Assembly (NCBI GenBank): GCA_030748805.1 | Contig: JASMLG010000098.1 | Span: 27,579-91,578 of the forward strand | Direction of reading: 5' to 3' | Length of the DNA stretch: 64,000 nt | DNA from: Phycisphaerales bacterium | Lineage (GTDB): Bacteria; Planctomycetota; Phycisphaerae; Phycisphaerales; SM1A02 | Shown: piece by piece, positions 8,439 to 17,927 of the stretch | Layout: every line of letters begins with the position of its first letter | How positions within the stretch are numbered: position 1 is the stretch's first letter | Position numbers and translations under genes: made by a program | Notes under the pieces: model-generated | Told to the model about the DNA's origin: nothing | Seen by the model: only the letters and a program-made list of their open reading frames with translations | The model's database searches: none

Positions 8439-9552
8439 GATCGGCTGTTGTGTTCCATCGACCACGCCTGAATGATCTGGAACCACCGTCTGCATCTATT
8501 ACTTGTTGTATTAAATCTTTAGTAAGCTTGCTTGGATGACCTTGCCACCTAACGGTGTTGTCGCTGCTAATTATCATTGCCATAGGAATGCCTCGGCAAG
8601 AAACCGCATTTTGCATTCTTTTCTTTGAGTCAACAGCAACTCCATATTTCATTTTGTATTTTTTCATAAACTTTGTTATCTTAGAAGTGGTTTCTCCAGA
8701 AACCCCAACTATGGCGATACTGTCACCAAAATGTTCGTGCAATTCATTCATGTGAGGAATAGATCTCACGCACGGTCCGCACCAAGTAGCCCAAAACTCA
8801 ACAATTCTTGTTCTGTCTTCCACTTCTGTTTGCCCAGACACCCACTCCTCAATCTCAAACTTTGGTGCCTTTTTTCCCTGTTGGTTTTTTGCTGACCCAA
8901 AATTTGGGTTGTGCTCTGGATAGGACGCTGTTGGCACAACCTCTACCACCTTCTCTTCAACAGGTGGAACAAATGTCTCTACTTTTATGTCTGGGTTTCG
9001 CTCTTCAGCAACCAGTTCTTTGATCGCATTTAGAAGATACTTTTTTTGCAGACCAACATGGCGAACCGCTCCATTTCTATCAATTATAAAGTTTGTTGGC
9101 TTTACATAAAAACCAAAAAGGTTGCACGTTTCACCCGTTGGATCAACGATGGTTGGAAACGTAAGTTTTTTCTTGTCTATATAGTTCTTGGCAGATTTGT
9201 GCCCCTCTGGTGTGTGGATTGTAATTAACACAACTCCGCTATCTTTATCTAATTTAGAAAGGGTGTTTCTTGCGGAGTATGTAGCTTGGCGCCCTTTTGA
9301 ATTTGAGTTGCTCCATGATTGGACAATTACAACATTACCTATAAGTTCTTTCCATGTAGTTTTTTCTTCTTCTCCTGAAAGGATCCAAAACGCACTGTCT
9401 GCTACTTCTGGTGGAGCGTAAGAAATCATATCTTCTAATGAAGACCTGTCTCTGGCGTCAAGGTTTTTATCAAGCCACTTTTCTGGTGTTGTTGATAGTG
9501 ATGTGGATTGACTGACGATACAACCGATAAGCAGTGTGGAAATACACAACAT
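8431..9552 (-). CDS. TlpA-like protein with two thioredoxin-fold domains
   Basis: A 373-residue envelope protein. A good Shine-Dalgarno (AGGAGA) sits 7 bp before ATG 9552. The short hydrophobic N-terminus ends in a lipobox-like LIGC (Cys11), so it may be a lipoprotein. The first redoxin-like domain (about 75-190) has SWSNSNSKG where the redox motif would be, so it has lost its cysteines. The second domain (about 225-360) is TlpA-like with an intact WCGPC (Cys258, Cys261). It probably reduces or oxidises envelope thiols. It overlaps the MATE gene downstream and the two are likely one operon, though no functional link is evident. Confidence 0.88.
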   Translation of the reverse strand: MLCISTLLIGCIVSQSTSLSTTPEKWLDKNLDARDRSSLEDMISYAPPEVADSAFWILSGEEEKTTWKELIGNVVIVQSWSNSNSKGRQATYSARNTLSKLDKDSGVVLITIHTPEGHKSAKNYIDKKKLTFPTIVDPTGETCNLFGFYVKPTNFIIDRNGAVRHVGLQKKYLLNAIKELVAEERNPDIKVETFVPPVEEKVVEVVPTASYPEHNPNFGSAKNQQGKKAPKFEIEEWVSGQTEVEDRTRIVEFWATWCGPCVRSIPHMNELHEHFGDSIAIVGVSGETTSKITKFMKKYKMKYGVAVDSKKRMQNAVSCRGIPMAMIISSDNTVRWQGHPSKLTKDLIQQVIDADGGSRSFRRGRWNTTADHG

Positions 9553-9583
9553 GTCACATCTCCTGTTTCTTTGTAACCATACG

Positions 9584-11791
9584 CTACCAGTTTCCAATAA
9601 CTTGAAGCAAGTCCGTTACATCAATAGAGCCATCAGGAACTATATCCTCATAACAAACCCCCTGACACTGCCCCCACTGAGAAACTATTGCCAAAATATC
9701 CGTTACGTTTACCAAACCGTCGCAGTTTACATCACCTAAAACACCATCTTGGGTTGATGACAAAAACTGTACGTCATCTACGTTCCAGCCAGAATATCTC
9801 CACCAGCTGTCTGTTGTCCCCATCGTCCACCTAACCTGAACGCTTTGTTGGTTGTCTGCAATGTCAGAAATATCATAAACAACCAATTCCCATTGACTGT
9901 CATCTATAGTGCTGGGGTTTGTCCATACAGTTGTCCAATCTCCTGTTCCAGCGCGAACACTAATAGTCGCGTGATCATACGATGGTTGCTCAACATTTAA
10001 ATAGCGCATAAACTGAAGCACTACATTGGTTTGACCTGACATATCCAGCACCTCGGTGGTTAGGTGTTTTTCGGACATGTTGTTTTCATAATCACCATTT
10101 AGGTTGTAACCAACAACATTAGATCCAGTAGCACCGCTTGTTGGATCTGGGTTTCCATATTGCCCACCACCACCCGTTGGTGTGCCCCAATTCCATTGTC
10201 CTTGGGTTGTCCAGTTTGGGCTAGAGTCCATGTTCCAAGAATAAATATCGCTTGCAACTCCAGCCGTAACAACCTCTTCTCCCTCTGGGTATCGTACTTC
10301 TTGTCCACTAGTTGTATTTGCGGTAAACCAAAACTCGCTGACAAGACCACATTCGGAAGATGGAAGCTCAACCTGATAATCGTTACCACCACCGTGAATT
10401 ATTGGTCTTGAAGCAAACGCTCCGCTGTTACCATATCTAACATGTAGGGCAGGGGAATTAATATCAACCCCATCCTCAAAGATTGATTCAATTACCATTG
10501 GAAACGTTGCTATTTCTCCTTGGTCAACAAACTGAGGAATCCCCGTTGGAAACGAAAAAGATAGTGGTTTGTTTACAAAACTAAGCATCGTTAGTGCCGC
10601 CGCAAAACTTTCTTCACACGTAGGAACTATTTCGCTTGGCGGTAGGTCAAATCCGGGTGAACCGGTTGGCCTTAGTTCTATTGTGTATGACAGAGAACCT
10701 GCGTTTGTCGTCCAGTCGGGAAAAACCCCATCAGCAAGATATAAAAGGTCTCCACCTGTTCCAGCAACATATGTCTCCCCGTGAACACTCAAAATTGCGT
10801 CGCTCATTTGGGAAGAGAGTGCTTTTACAATGTTTACTCTGGGCGGAGGCGTGTTTGAACTTGCCCATGGCTCAAGAATAAGTTGTGAGTAATTGTGAAA
10901 ATCAATATGAGACACTAGATTTGGAAGAGTGTTTATTAAATCTCTCATTGCCTGTGTTTCTGGCTCTGAAAAAGCTGCTGGTCCAACATAAACATCGCTG
11001 CAGGTGTCGTTGCTTGTGCTGTCTCCTCCATTCCACTGGTAATCCCAGTTTCTGTTTAAGTCAACACCTTCACAAAACCCACTGTTGTTTCTTCTGTTCT
11101 TTCTCCAAAACCTGTCACCACCACTTGCGTAAGTAAACTCGTACCCGTCTGGGTTCACAATTGGAACAACAATCACTTCGGTTGACTCAAGGTATGATTG
11201 AATTGCTGGATCGTTAAACCAACCGTTAACTATATTTTCAGCGACATACACCGGAACCATCACCGCAATCCACTCTCTTGCGTGTTGGCACCCGTTAAAC
11301 AACACTTGTTTTCTTCCGGTAGTATCGCCGGGGGCTGTTATTCGAATACCGTGAATGTCTCTTCCTTCGTGGGTTGATCCAACAATGAACGTAGTTGTTA
11401 TTTCTGGTGCAGACAACGAGATGGATTGAAGCCTAGCGTTTACTTCGTCCCACGTTTTGTAGTCACTGTACCACCCACCAATTCCACGCTTCCTTGATTC
11501 TTCTCTTTCTCTTTCAAACTCATCCAGCCGCTTATCAATATTGGTTTCTATTACTTTAAATTCTATTTTATTTTTTATAGCAAACCTTACAACCGACTCA
11601 TCAAAAAGCATTGGCGTAATTCCACTGCTATCAAAACACGCAAGCGATCTTGCGCCAGCACATCTAAGGGCTTCAAGTTGATTCGGGCTTTCAATTTTGA
11701 CTTCTGCTATTGATAGTCCGCTGTAGTTTCCGTGTCCAAACAAAAGTCCAGTAGCCAATGCGATTGTGTTTAATATCATCATAACTCTCAT
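9584..11791 (-). CDS. Secreted M14 zinc carboxypeptidase with dockerin-like C-terminus
   Basis: A 735-residue secreted metallocarboxypeptidase. After a signal peptide (about 1-20), the M14 domain holds the zinc motif HARE (His170, Glu173), a VDLNRNWDYQW substrate-binding stretch, the third ligand in HIDFHNYS, and the catalytic Glu in YTIELRP. A beta-rich domain (about 480-670) follows, whose WNVDDVQF segment is like those in immune-inhibitor-A peptidases. The end carries two dockerin-like half-repeats (DVNCDGLVNVTDILAIVSQW and PDGSIDVTDLLQVIGNW), which are common on planctomycete exoproteins. The frame stays open 88 codons upstream, but that part overlaps the divergent gene and has no signal peptide, so I start at 11791. 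Confidence 0.93.
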   Translation of the reverse strand: MRVMMILNTIALATGLLFGHGNYSGLSIAEVKIESPNQLEALRCAGARSLACFDSSGITPMLFDESVVRFAIKNKIEFKVIETNIDKRLDEFEREREESRKRGIGGWYSDYKTWDEVNARLQSISLSAPEITTTFIVGSTHEGRDIHGIRITAPGDTTGRKQVLFNGCQHAREWIAVMVPVYVAENIVNGWFNDPAIQSYLESTEVIVVPIVNPDGYEFTYASGGDRFWRKNRRNNSGFCEGVDLNRNWDYQWNGGDSTSNDTCSDVYVGPAAFSEPETQAMRDLINTLPNLVSHIDFHNYSQLILEPWASSNTPPPRVNIVKALSSQMSDAILSVHGETYVAGTGGDLLYLADGVFPDWTTNAGSLSYTIELRPTGSPGFDLPPSEIVPTCEESFAAALTMLSFVNKPLSFSFPTGIPQFVDQGEIATFPMVIESIFEDGVDINSPALHVRYGNSGAFASRPIIHGGGNDYQVELPSSECGLVSEFWFTANTTSGQEVRYPEGEEVVTAGVASDIYSWNMDSSPNWTTQGQWNWGTPTGGGGQYGNPDPTSGATGSNVVGYNLNGDYENNMSEKHLTTEVLDMSGQTNVVLQFMRYLNVEQPSYDHATISVRAGTGDWTTVWTNPSTIDDSQWELVVYDISDIADNQQSVQVRWTMGTTDSWWRYSGWNVDDVQFLSSTQDGVLGDVNCDGLVNVTDILAIVSQWGQCQGVCYEDIVPDGSIDVTDLLQVIGNW

Positions 11792-11877
11792 ATTATGAAC
11801 ATTTGTGGAGAAAATGCGAGAGGATTCCTGATAAATCAGTGTTTGACAGCAATAATCAATGATGGGATGCTGCACAA

Positions 11878-12834
11878 ATGAGTAAAACGACGGTTTTGTG
11901 TTCAATTGCAATAGCAGTGGTCGCTTCTGGGTGTGCGTCTGTTCCAGTCGGTCCAACAAGTGTTTTTGATGTTGACATTGACGTAAGGGCAGAAACAACG
12001 ATTGTCCAAGTAAACAGCGGTGATATTGTTGGGTGGGATTACTTGGTTGAAGCAATAGATGGCGCAGATGTTGTTCTTCTAGGGGAACTGCACGATCACG
12101 CTGTTGGTCATGCGGTTCAACTTGCCGTTGTGGAGGATGTCATGGATCGTTATCCGGGCAGCGCCCTTGCTCTTGAAATGCTTGAACGAGATGAACAACT
12201 TCGTGTTGATGATTACATGGAGGATTTTATTGATGCTAAAACACTTGCAGCAATAACCCAATCAAAAAACTGGGGGGGAGATGGGGGTTGGGAGGCGTGG
12301 TATCAACCAATAATTGATGCTGCAAAATTAAGGGGTGGAAGGGTTGTCGCCGCAAATGCACCAAGAAGGTATGTTCGTTTAGCAAGAACCGACGGGTATG
12401 AAAGAATTGAAGACCTGCCAAAAGAACGGCGGGTGTTTGTCGACTACCCTGAGGTTCTTTCCAGCGGTAGGTATCGAGAGCGCTTTTGGGAATATGCCTC
12501 TCATGATGAAGATGAGTCAGAAGAGGTTGACGTTACAACCATTGACCCAGACGATCCAATGTTGCCGACTTTTAAAAGCATGCAGGCGTGGGATGCAACG
12601 ATGGCACAGTCAATAGTTGATGCTGACCCAACAAAAAAACAAAAGGTTGTTCTGTTGGTTGGCCAGTTTCATGTTGAATATGATGGGGGTGTCGTTCAGG
12701 AACTAAGAAACAGAATGCCCAGTTTGAGTGTTCTTGTGGTTTCCATTCAAAAAACGTTTCCTGAACCTGAAGATGAGTGGCAAGCAGAACCACAAATATC
12801 TGACATTATGATTGTTGAAAACGCGAGTGATTAA
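11878..12834 (+). CDS. ChaN-family lipoprotein
   Basis: A 318-residue lipoprotein of the ChaN (DUF399) family. The signal peptide ends in a lipobox (VVASGC) and the domain opens with VVLLGELHDHAVGHAVQ, where the ChaN family has its conserved Glu and His residues. In Campylobacter ChaN binds a pair of cofacial haems and is iron regulated; most homologues are uncharacterised. A late GQFHVEYDGG segment is also typical. It diverges from the M14 peptidase over 86 bp and overlaps the 3' end of the convergent tsaC gene by 4 bp. No Fur-like box was recognised. Confidence 0.85.
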   Translation: MSKTTVLCSIAIAVVASGCASVPVGPTSVFDVDIDVRAETTIVQVNSGDIVGWDYLVEAIDGADVVLLGELHDHAVGHAVQLAVVEDVMDRYPGSALALEMLERDEQLRVDDYMEDFIDAKTLAAITQSKNWGGDGGWEAWYQPIIDAAKLRGGRVVAANAPRRYVRLARTDGYERIEDLPKERRVFVDYPEVLSSGRYRERFWEYASHDEDESEEVDVTTIDPDDPMLPTFKSMQAWDATMAQSIVDADPTKKQKVVLLVGQFHVEYDGGVVQELRNRMPSLSVLVVSIQKTFPEPEDEWQAEPQISDIMIVENASD

Positions 12835-13772
12835 TCTGAACTACACCTAATAAGACGATCGTTAACTGCGTCCCAACCGGGGCTTTCTCCTGGTTTTTCT
12901 ATGACAATTTCGCCTGCACCAACGGCATCTGCGCTTCGCAAAACCTCGTACATGTTTCTTGCATATTCTGTTGGGTTACTTGACATCTGAAAAACTTTTA
13001 GTGCCTGTATTGGGTTTCCGTGAACACAAATCACAGCGTTGTTTTTGTTTTTGTGGGTTGAAACGAATTCAGAAGAAACCAGCTTAACTTTTGTGCTTGG
13101 TGCATAGTGTCGAATGGCTGTTCCAGGGGCATTGATTTGGGTTGTTGGCACTGTTACCAACAAACTCCCAAGTTCGGATTCCAGTTCCTTCACCGAAACA
13201 GATCCTAATCTCAAAATGTTTGGCTCGTTTACCATTGATAAAATGGTTGATTCTATTCCTAGCCCGCACGATCCTCCGTCAATAACCTGTACTCGACCGA
13301 GAAAATCGTCGTCAACGTGAGTTGCGGTGGTTGGAGAAATGTGTCCAGACAGATTCGCCGAAGGTGCTGAAATTGGTCCACCAAAACTTTCTAAAAGTTT
13401 TCTTGAAACCGGGTGTGACGGACACCTAATTGCGATTGTGTCGTGACCGCCACACGCTGCCCTTGGAACGCTGTCGCTCTTTGAAAGAATTAAAGTAAGT
13501 GGTCCTGGCCAAAATTTACTGGCAAGCAAATCGCATTTGTCATTCCAGTTGTTTGTTAGCCCGTGAACCCAAGAAACATCAAGAACGTGTGCAATCATCG
13601 GGTTGTTGATTGGCCTCCCCTTCATCTGGTAAACCTTTTCGATTGCCTCGGTGTTAAACGTGTCGCAACCAAGTCCGTAAACTGTTTCGGTTGCAAACGC
13701 AACCACCCCACCACCGCTAAGGGTTGTAGCCGCTTTTTCAATGTTTGCTTCTGTTGGCTTTACAACGGTCAT
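12831..13772 (-). CDS. tsaC: L-threonylcarbamoyladenylate synthase, long Sua5-type
   Basis: A 313-residue enzyme that makes threonylcarbamoyl-AMP from threonine, bicarbonate and ATP, the first step of the t6A modification at position 37 of ANN-decoding tRNAs. The YrdC domain covers about residues 8-195, with GGVVAFATETVYGLGCD near the start, KGRP nucleotide-binding residues and SAPSANLSG. The extra C-terminal portion (about 205-313) and the PGTAIRHYAPST linker mark it as the longer Sua5 form. tsaB at 48937-49623 supplies another t6A component. Its ATG overlaps the stop of the upstream TolC-type gene by 4 bp. Confidence 0.95.
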   Translation of the reverse strand: MTVVKPTEANIEKAATTLSGGGVVAFATETVYGLGCDTFNTEAIEKVYQMKGRPINNPMIAHVLDVSWVHGLTNNWNDKCDLLASKFWPGPLTLILSKSDSVPRAACGGHDTIAIRCPSHPVSRKLLESFGGPISAPSANLSGHISPTTATHVDDDFLGRVQVIDGGSCGLGIESTILSMVNEPNILRLGSVSVKELESELGSLLVTVPTTQINAPGTAIRHYAPSTKVKLVSSEFVSTHKNKNNAVICVHGNPIQALKVFQMSSNPTEYARNMYEVLRSADAVGAGEIVIEKPGESPGWDAVNDRLIRCSSD

Positions 13773-15532
13773 TGTTTTGTTTGCGGAGATTCATCAATAA
13801 CTAAAACTTGATGTGTGTCAAGGGTTGTTCCCATTGCCTTGTTTAGTGAAACAATTGCCTTGTTGTAATTGACAATTGACCCGAACTCGGCAATCCTAGC
13901 GTTTGCCACCCCAACTTGGGTTTGTAGTTTTAAGTTTAAAAATGTTGGGGTTAGCCCGGCCATCGTTTCTTCTTCTACTGCAAGCGCTCGCATGTTTTCT
14001 GTTTGAGCAATGCGATATGACGCGTTTGCTTGTATTAATTCATTGTTGGTAACAATGTCCCGAAGGGCGTTTTTTACGTCCAATAGAGTTTGCTGAACGG
14101 CCTGTTTATATGCTGCAACCGCTGACATTTGTTGTAGCCGAGACGACTGATACATCGCCTTTGCTGCTCTGTTTCCAAGCGGGACACTAAACTTAAGCCC
14201 AAGCACGTAATTCAAATAATCTCCATCAAACACTTCTTGGTATCCGTCTCCAGCGGTGTCACCAAGACCATAAAACGACATTTGTGCTTGCATGTCAAGT
14301 TGTGGCAAGAGAGCGTTGTCTGCAACTTTCATGTTGATTGATTCGCTGTCAATTGTCATGGCTAATTTGCGTAAATCGGGTCTTCTTTCAAGTGCGGTGA
14401 CGATTGCCTGTCTTAATGAAATCGATACTTGGTTTGCGGTAATTGAGCCGGTTGGAACGATTACTTCCTCCGACTCAATTGGAAGGGTGTTGGTGTTAAT
14501 GAGTTTTTTTAGCGCATCAGAAGAGCGGTGAACAAGAGATTGTTGGGAAATGACCTCAGCCCTTCTTTGTTGAACAGTTGCTGCGGCTTGTGCGTAATCG
14601 GCGTCACCCGTGTCATATCCCATTCTAAGCCTTAATACTTCTACTACCGCCTCGCCTTCTTCCAAAAGCCACAGTTTAACTTGTAGTGTTTTCCATTGGA
14701 GGCCAAGGTCAAAATACGCTTTTTCGGTTTCGCTAACTGCTGTGTTTATTGCTTCTATTAAATCCTCTTTAGCTTGGTTTTGTGCAATTTGTGCAAGTTT
14801 GATTTGAGAAAGCGTTACCGTTTCTCCAAAGTTTCTCAAAAGTGGTTGAGATAATTCAACCGAGCCGATGCTTTGCCACGCTGGGTCTGGTGAGTAATTA
14901 AAGCCAGCCCCGTCGTTTTTTGTTTCATTTAAATCAGATGATATTGTTACGGTTCCACCACCATACAGCTTCTTTACAAGTTCTGCGTTTGCATTGAATG
15001 TGTCTGTTGAGGACTCTGAAGAACTAAGCGGTGTGCCGTCTGGCAGCACAACCTGTTGTTGTGGAATCCTTGATCTTGTAGACGATGCGCCGGCGCCGAA
15101 CACAAAATCAAATGCTGCTTCGGCTGATATTAATGATTGGTTTGCTATTTTTGGTTGAAGGGATGCTATTTCTATATCTAGGTTATTTTCAATTGCAAAA
15201 GAGACGGCTTCGTTTATTGTCAACGATGTTTTAACCGCTTCGTTTAGATGCAAATCAAACCCAACAACAGAATCCCAATCTAGTGGATCTCTTGATGGTG
15301 TGATTTTGGCAAGTTCTTCCATCCTGTGGGCAAGCGACTCTTCAACGGTTGTTTTTGTGGAAGAAGGTAGCGTCATTACAGAATCAACATCTGTATTGCG
15401 TGATTCATCTAGTAATAGATCCTCTATGGTGTGTTGGCGGTATTCCACAGAATAGTCCCCGAGAGGTGATGAGCAGCCCTGAATAACAATAATTGACACA
15501 AGGGCTTGTATTGAACAACTTTTTTTATACAT
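13769..15532 (-). CDS. TolC-family outer-membrane efflux protein, lipoprotein
   Basis: A 587-residue protein of the TolC/OEP superfamily, trimeric outer-membrane ducts for efflux or type I secretion. The signal peptide ends in a lipobox (IQGC, Cys20 or nearby), as in CusC/OprM-like members. Two long alpha-helical repeat halves follow, with typical LSQPLLRNFGETV and PLGNRAAKAMYQSSRL elements. No adaptor or pump gene is adjacent. It is the first gene of an operon with tsaC, joined by a 4-bp ATGA overlap, so the pairing is likely for expression rather than function. A second TolC-type protein lies at 44687-46354. Confidence 0.88.
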   Translation of the reverse strand: MYKKSCSIQALVSIIVIQGCSSPLGDYSVEYRQHTIEDLLLDESRNTDVDSVMTLPSSTKTTVEESLAHRMEELAKITPSRDPLDWDSVVGFDLHLNEAVKTSLTINEAVSFAIENNLDIEIASLQPKIANQSLISAEAAFDFVFGAGASSTRSRIPQQQVVLPDGTPLSSSESSTDTFNANAELVKKLYGGGTVTISSDLNETKNDGAGFNYSPDPAWQSIGSVELSQPLLRNFGETVTLSQIKLAQIAQNQAKEDLIEAINTAVSETEKAYFDLGLQWKTLQVKLWLLEEGEAVVEVLRLRMGYDTGDADYAQAAATVQQRRAEVISQQSLVHRSSDALKKLINTNTLPIESEEVIVPTGSITANQVSISLRQAIVTALERRPDLRKLAMTIDSESINMKVADNALLPQLDMQAQMSFYGLGDTAGDGYQEVFDGDYLNYVLGLKFSVPLGNRAAKAMYQSSRLQQMSAVAAYKQAVQQTLLDVKNALRDIVTNNELIQANASYRIAQTENMRALAVEEETMAGLTPTFLNLKLQTQVGVANARIAEFGSIVNYNKAIVSLNKAMGTTLDTHQVLVIDESPQTKQ

Positions 15533-15634
15533 GTCTTAAGAATACCATTATCAAGGAGTTGCCATGTGGTAAAAACAAGTGTACCCTCACCATATATCTA
15601 AACGTCCTACGAAACACGGAAGTCGAGGAGGCCG

Positions 15635-16888
15635 ATGATGCCAAGACAAAACACATTGATAAAAACCGCAATGATAGCAACTGTAATGCCGCTAACTGCT
15701 GCTTTAGCACAAGAACCACTCGATACATCGGGCAGTGATTCGTGGACTGGGGTTGTTGTCTCGAGCGATGCAACAGTGAGATGTGGAGCAAATGAGAGTT
15801 ATTATCCAATTGCGACCATAGAGTCCGGCAGCTTGGTGAAGGTTGTTGGAAAAAGGCAGGACTGGTTGTCAATCGAACTTGTGGGTGATGTTTTTGCGGA
15901 TGTAGTTGGGTACATTAAGTACCCAGAAGATTCCACAGATGTTTTTACCGTCGTAGACAACACCGGATTTGTAAATGGCGATTTAGAGGTACTAGCAAAC
16001 AATATTGATTCGGATGAACTATACCGTTCTTGGCGACCAGTTCTTTGGCTGCACAGTGGTGATGAGGTTCAAATAATTAACACAACTGTTACAGCCCCAG
16101 GAACTCTGCATAAAAACTCTTATACTGTTCACACGGTGTCCATGCCAGGCAGTGCTATTGGTTGGATAAACTCTTCAAACATTAATAAAAGTGTAGAAAA
16201 ACTGACCGAAACTCCGGCTAGTGTGAATAATGAAACCCATGTCGTAAGCACAAAAAACTCTAATCCAGAGACAGGCGATAACGAAGGGGCGGTTGTTGAA
16301 GACGCCAGTGTTAGCGTTGAACCAATAGTTTACGTTCCGCTTTCACTTGCTGAACTTGAAGCAACGTGGAAAGAAATAACAAACAATCCTGCAATGGAAG
16401 CCGAGGTTACCCCACTCAAAGATATGTACACAGAGTTGTTGAATGGAAACCAAGACGACTTGGTTATTTCAAGAATTTCTGGTGTTAGAATCAAACAACT
16501 AGATATTTGGGCGGGGCTTCAAGAGCAGCGAGAAAAAATTGACTCCCTCAGGGCTGACTTGGCTTCAAAATCTAAAAAAGTAAGCGAATATCAGACAACA
16601 ATGTCTATGTATGGAAACTATGAAATTGTTGGTCGATTGTCGCTTTCTCACACGTTTGACGGTCGGTTAAGGCCGTTTATGTATAGGATTTTGGACCAAA
16701 AATCTGGTAGAACTCTTGCTTATTTACCAGCAAACAAGGACTGGGAACTCACTGGACTTGTTGGACAATTAATTGGAATTTCTGGAAAAAGCAGCTGGGA
16801 TCCAACGTGGAGAGTAAACATGGTTAGTGGAGAGAGGTTCGATATTTTGTCTCCATCTACCGCAACTGTAACGCCCGATATACAATAG
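15635..16888 (+). CDS. Exported protein with SH3-like domain
   Basis: A 417-residue protein of unknown specific role. GAGGAGG at 15625-15631 precedes tandem ATG codons at 15635 and 15638; the upstream ATG is taken. A signal peptide ends near ALAQ (about residue 26). Residues 37-95 resemble a bacterial SH3 domain, with the VRCGANESYYPIATIESGS-type opening, and a second similar segment may follow (about 105-185). The rest is helical and polar. Such domains usually bind cell-wall peptides or glycans, so an envelope role is inferred. It is monocistronic, upstream of tRNA-Ala. Confidence 0.75.
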   Translation: MMPRQNTLIKTAMIATVMPLTAALAQEPLDTSGSDSWTGVVVSSDATVRCGANESYYPIATIESGSLVKVVGKRQDWLSIELVGDVFADVVGYIKYPEDSTDVFTVVDNTGFVNGDLEVLANNIDSDELYRSWRPVLWLHSGDEVQIINTTVTAPGTLHKNSYTVHTVSMPGSAIGWINSSNINKSVEKLTETPASVNNETHVVSTKNSNPETGDNEGAVVEDASVSVEPIVYVPLSLAELEATWKEITNNPAMEAEVTPLKDMYTELLNGNQDDLVISRISGVRIKQLDIWAGLQEQREKIDSLRADLASKSKKVSEYQTTMSMYGNYEIVGRLSLSHTFDGRLRPFMYRILDQKSGRTLAYLPANKDWELTGLVGQLIGISGKSSWDPTWRVNMVSGERFDILSPSTATVTPDIQ

Positions 16889-16997
16889 TAGCCCCCTAAT
16901 CACATTCGCCACTATCTGACTCCCAATCGGTTGATGTGAATGGACTCGCCCCGTTGAACTTTTTGACACGTTGTTTGTGGGTGTTCGGGGGGCGATT

Positions 16998-17070
16998 GGG
17001 GCATTAGCTCAATTGGGAGAGCGCTGCCTTTGCAAGGCAGAGGTTACCGGTTCGAGCCCGGTATGCTCCA
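16998..17070 (+). tRNA. tRNA-Ala (anticodon TGC)
   Basis: A complete 73-nt cloverleaf without encoded CCA. The acceptor stem is GGGGCAT/ATGCTCC and contains the G3:U70 wobble pair that is the identity element of alanine tRNAs. The anticodon stem GCCTT...AAGGC closes a loop with TGC, and the T arm has GGTTCGAGCCC. The discriminator base is A at 17070. A terminator follows 6 bp later. Confidence 0.97.
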
Positions 17071-17076
17071 TTAAAA

Positions 17077-17105
17077 ACAACCACCTGCTTGGTGGTTGTT
17101 TTTTA
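17077..17105 (+). terminator. Rho-independent terminator after tRNA-Ala
   Basis: A 9-bp perfect stem (ACAACCACC/GGTGGTTGT) with a 5-nt loop, followed by a T-run. It ends the tRNA-Ala transcript and overlaps the last 3 bases of the convergent methyltransferase gene. The A-run on the other flank (17073-17077) suggests it may also work for that minus-strand gene. Confidence 0.9.
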
Positions 17106-17885
17106 TTTCGGTTTGTAAACCTCGTACCTTACTAGTTTGCCTTTGTGAACCGCAACGTGATTTTCTTTAAATGCTGGAGCATGAATTGGGCGCTTAACAA
17201 CCACCCTGTTGATTGCCGATTCCATTGCTAAATTAAAAAGCTGTTCCGACTCATCTTGATTTTCGAATCCAACAATTGTTTGAAGTGTTTGTATCTTTCC
17301 GGGTGGGAGCGCGCTTTTTTTTCTTTTTGGTGGAAACATTGGATCGATATAAACCACATCTACTCCACAATAATTACTTAGCAAACACCGTGAATCTCCC
17401 TCAACCAAAGACAACCGTCCACCAATTTTCTCTGATAGTTCTGGGATTTGCCCTGCCCTCCACAGTCCATCTCTCAACATAATCGAAATTACAGGAGATC
17501 TTTCTATTGCGATTACGTTAAATCCAACCATTGCCATTCTTGCTGCATCAAACCCAAGACCTGCGGTTGCGTCCACGATGGTATTGTTTGTTCCTCCAAC
17601 TGCTTTGGGCAGAATGTTCTTTTTAGAGAGATTGCCGGACCCAACCCTTCTGTCTATTTTATTGAAGTCAATTCGATATCCTTTTTTGGATGGCCTTTCG
17701 GCTGACCTTAACTCTACACCTAAGTCACCAAAATAAAGAATGTGTTTTGGTTCTGTTGGTTGGTTGGCTACTATTGACAAATATCCCTTGGCCTCTTTTA
17801 AAAGGCGTCGGTCATTGGTATCAACAATTACCCCAACTGAGTTGTGTTGAGGTACACTGCTCTGTTCTAACTTTGAGAAAGACAT
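17103..17885 (-). CDS. RsmJ-like 16S rRNA methyltransferase
   Basis: A 260-residue SAM-dependent methyltransferase resembling RsmJ (YhiQ), which makes m2G1516 in 16S rRNA in E. coli. Motif I is VDATAGLGFDAARMA, motif IV is IDPMFPPKRKKSALP (RsmJ has a DPMFP...KKSA equivalent), and a GYRIDFNKIDRRVGSG stretch fits the usual position ahead of motif I. The start at 17885 is preferred; a longer reading frame upstream would collide with the divergent peptidase gene. There is no strong Shine-Dalgarno. It shares a 42-bp divergent promoter region with the M16 operon. Confidence 0.85.
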   Translation of the reverse strand: MSFSKLEQSSVPQHNSVGVIVDTNDRRLLKEAKGYLSIVANQPTEPKHILYFGDLGVELRSAERPSKKGYRIDFNKIDRRVGSGNLSKKNILPKAVGGTNNTIVDATAGLGFDAARMAMVGFNVIAIERSPVISIMLRDGLWRAGQIPELSEKIGGRLSLVEGDSRCLLSNYCGVDVVYIDPMFPPKRKKSALPPGKIQTLQTIVGFENQDESEQLFNLAMESAINRVVVKRPIHAPAFKENHVAVHKGKLVRYEVYKPK

Positions 17886-17927
17886 CGTGTTACACTTATT
17901 ATTACTTACATTCAAAGAAGGCGTCTT

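Noticed and set aside
11792..12055. N-terminal extension of the M14 peptidase
   Set aside because: It overlaps the divergent ChaN gene and places a signal peptide 88 residues inside the protein.
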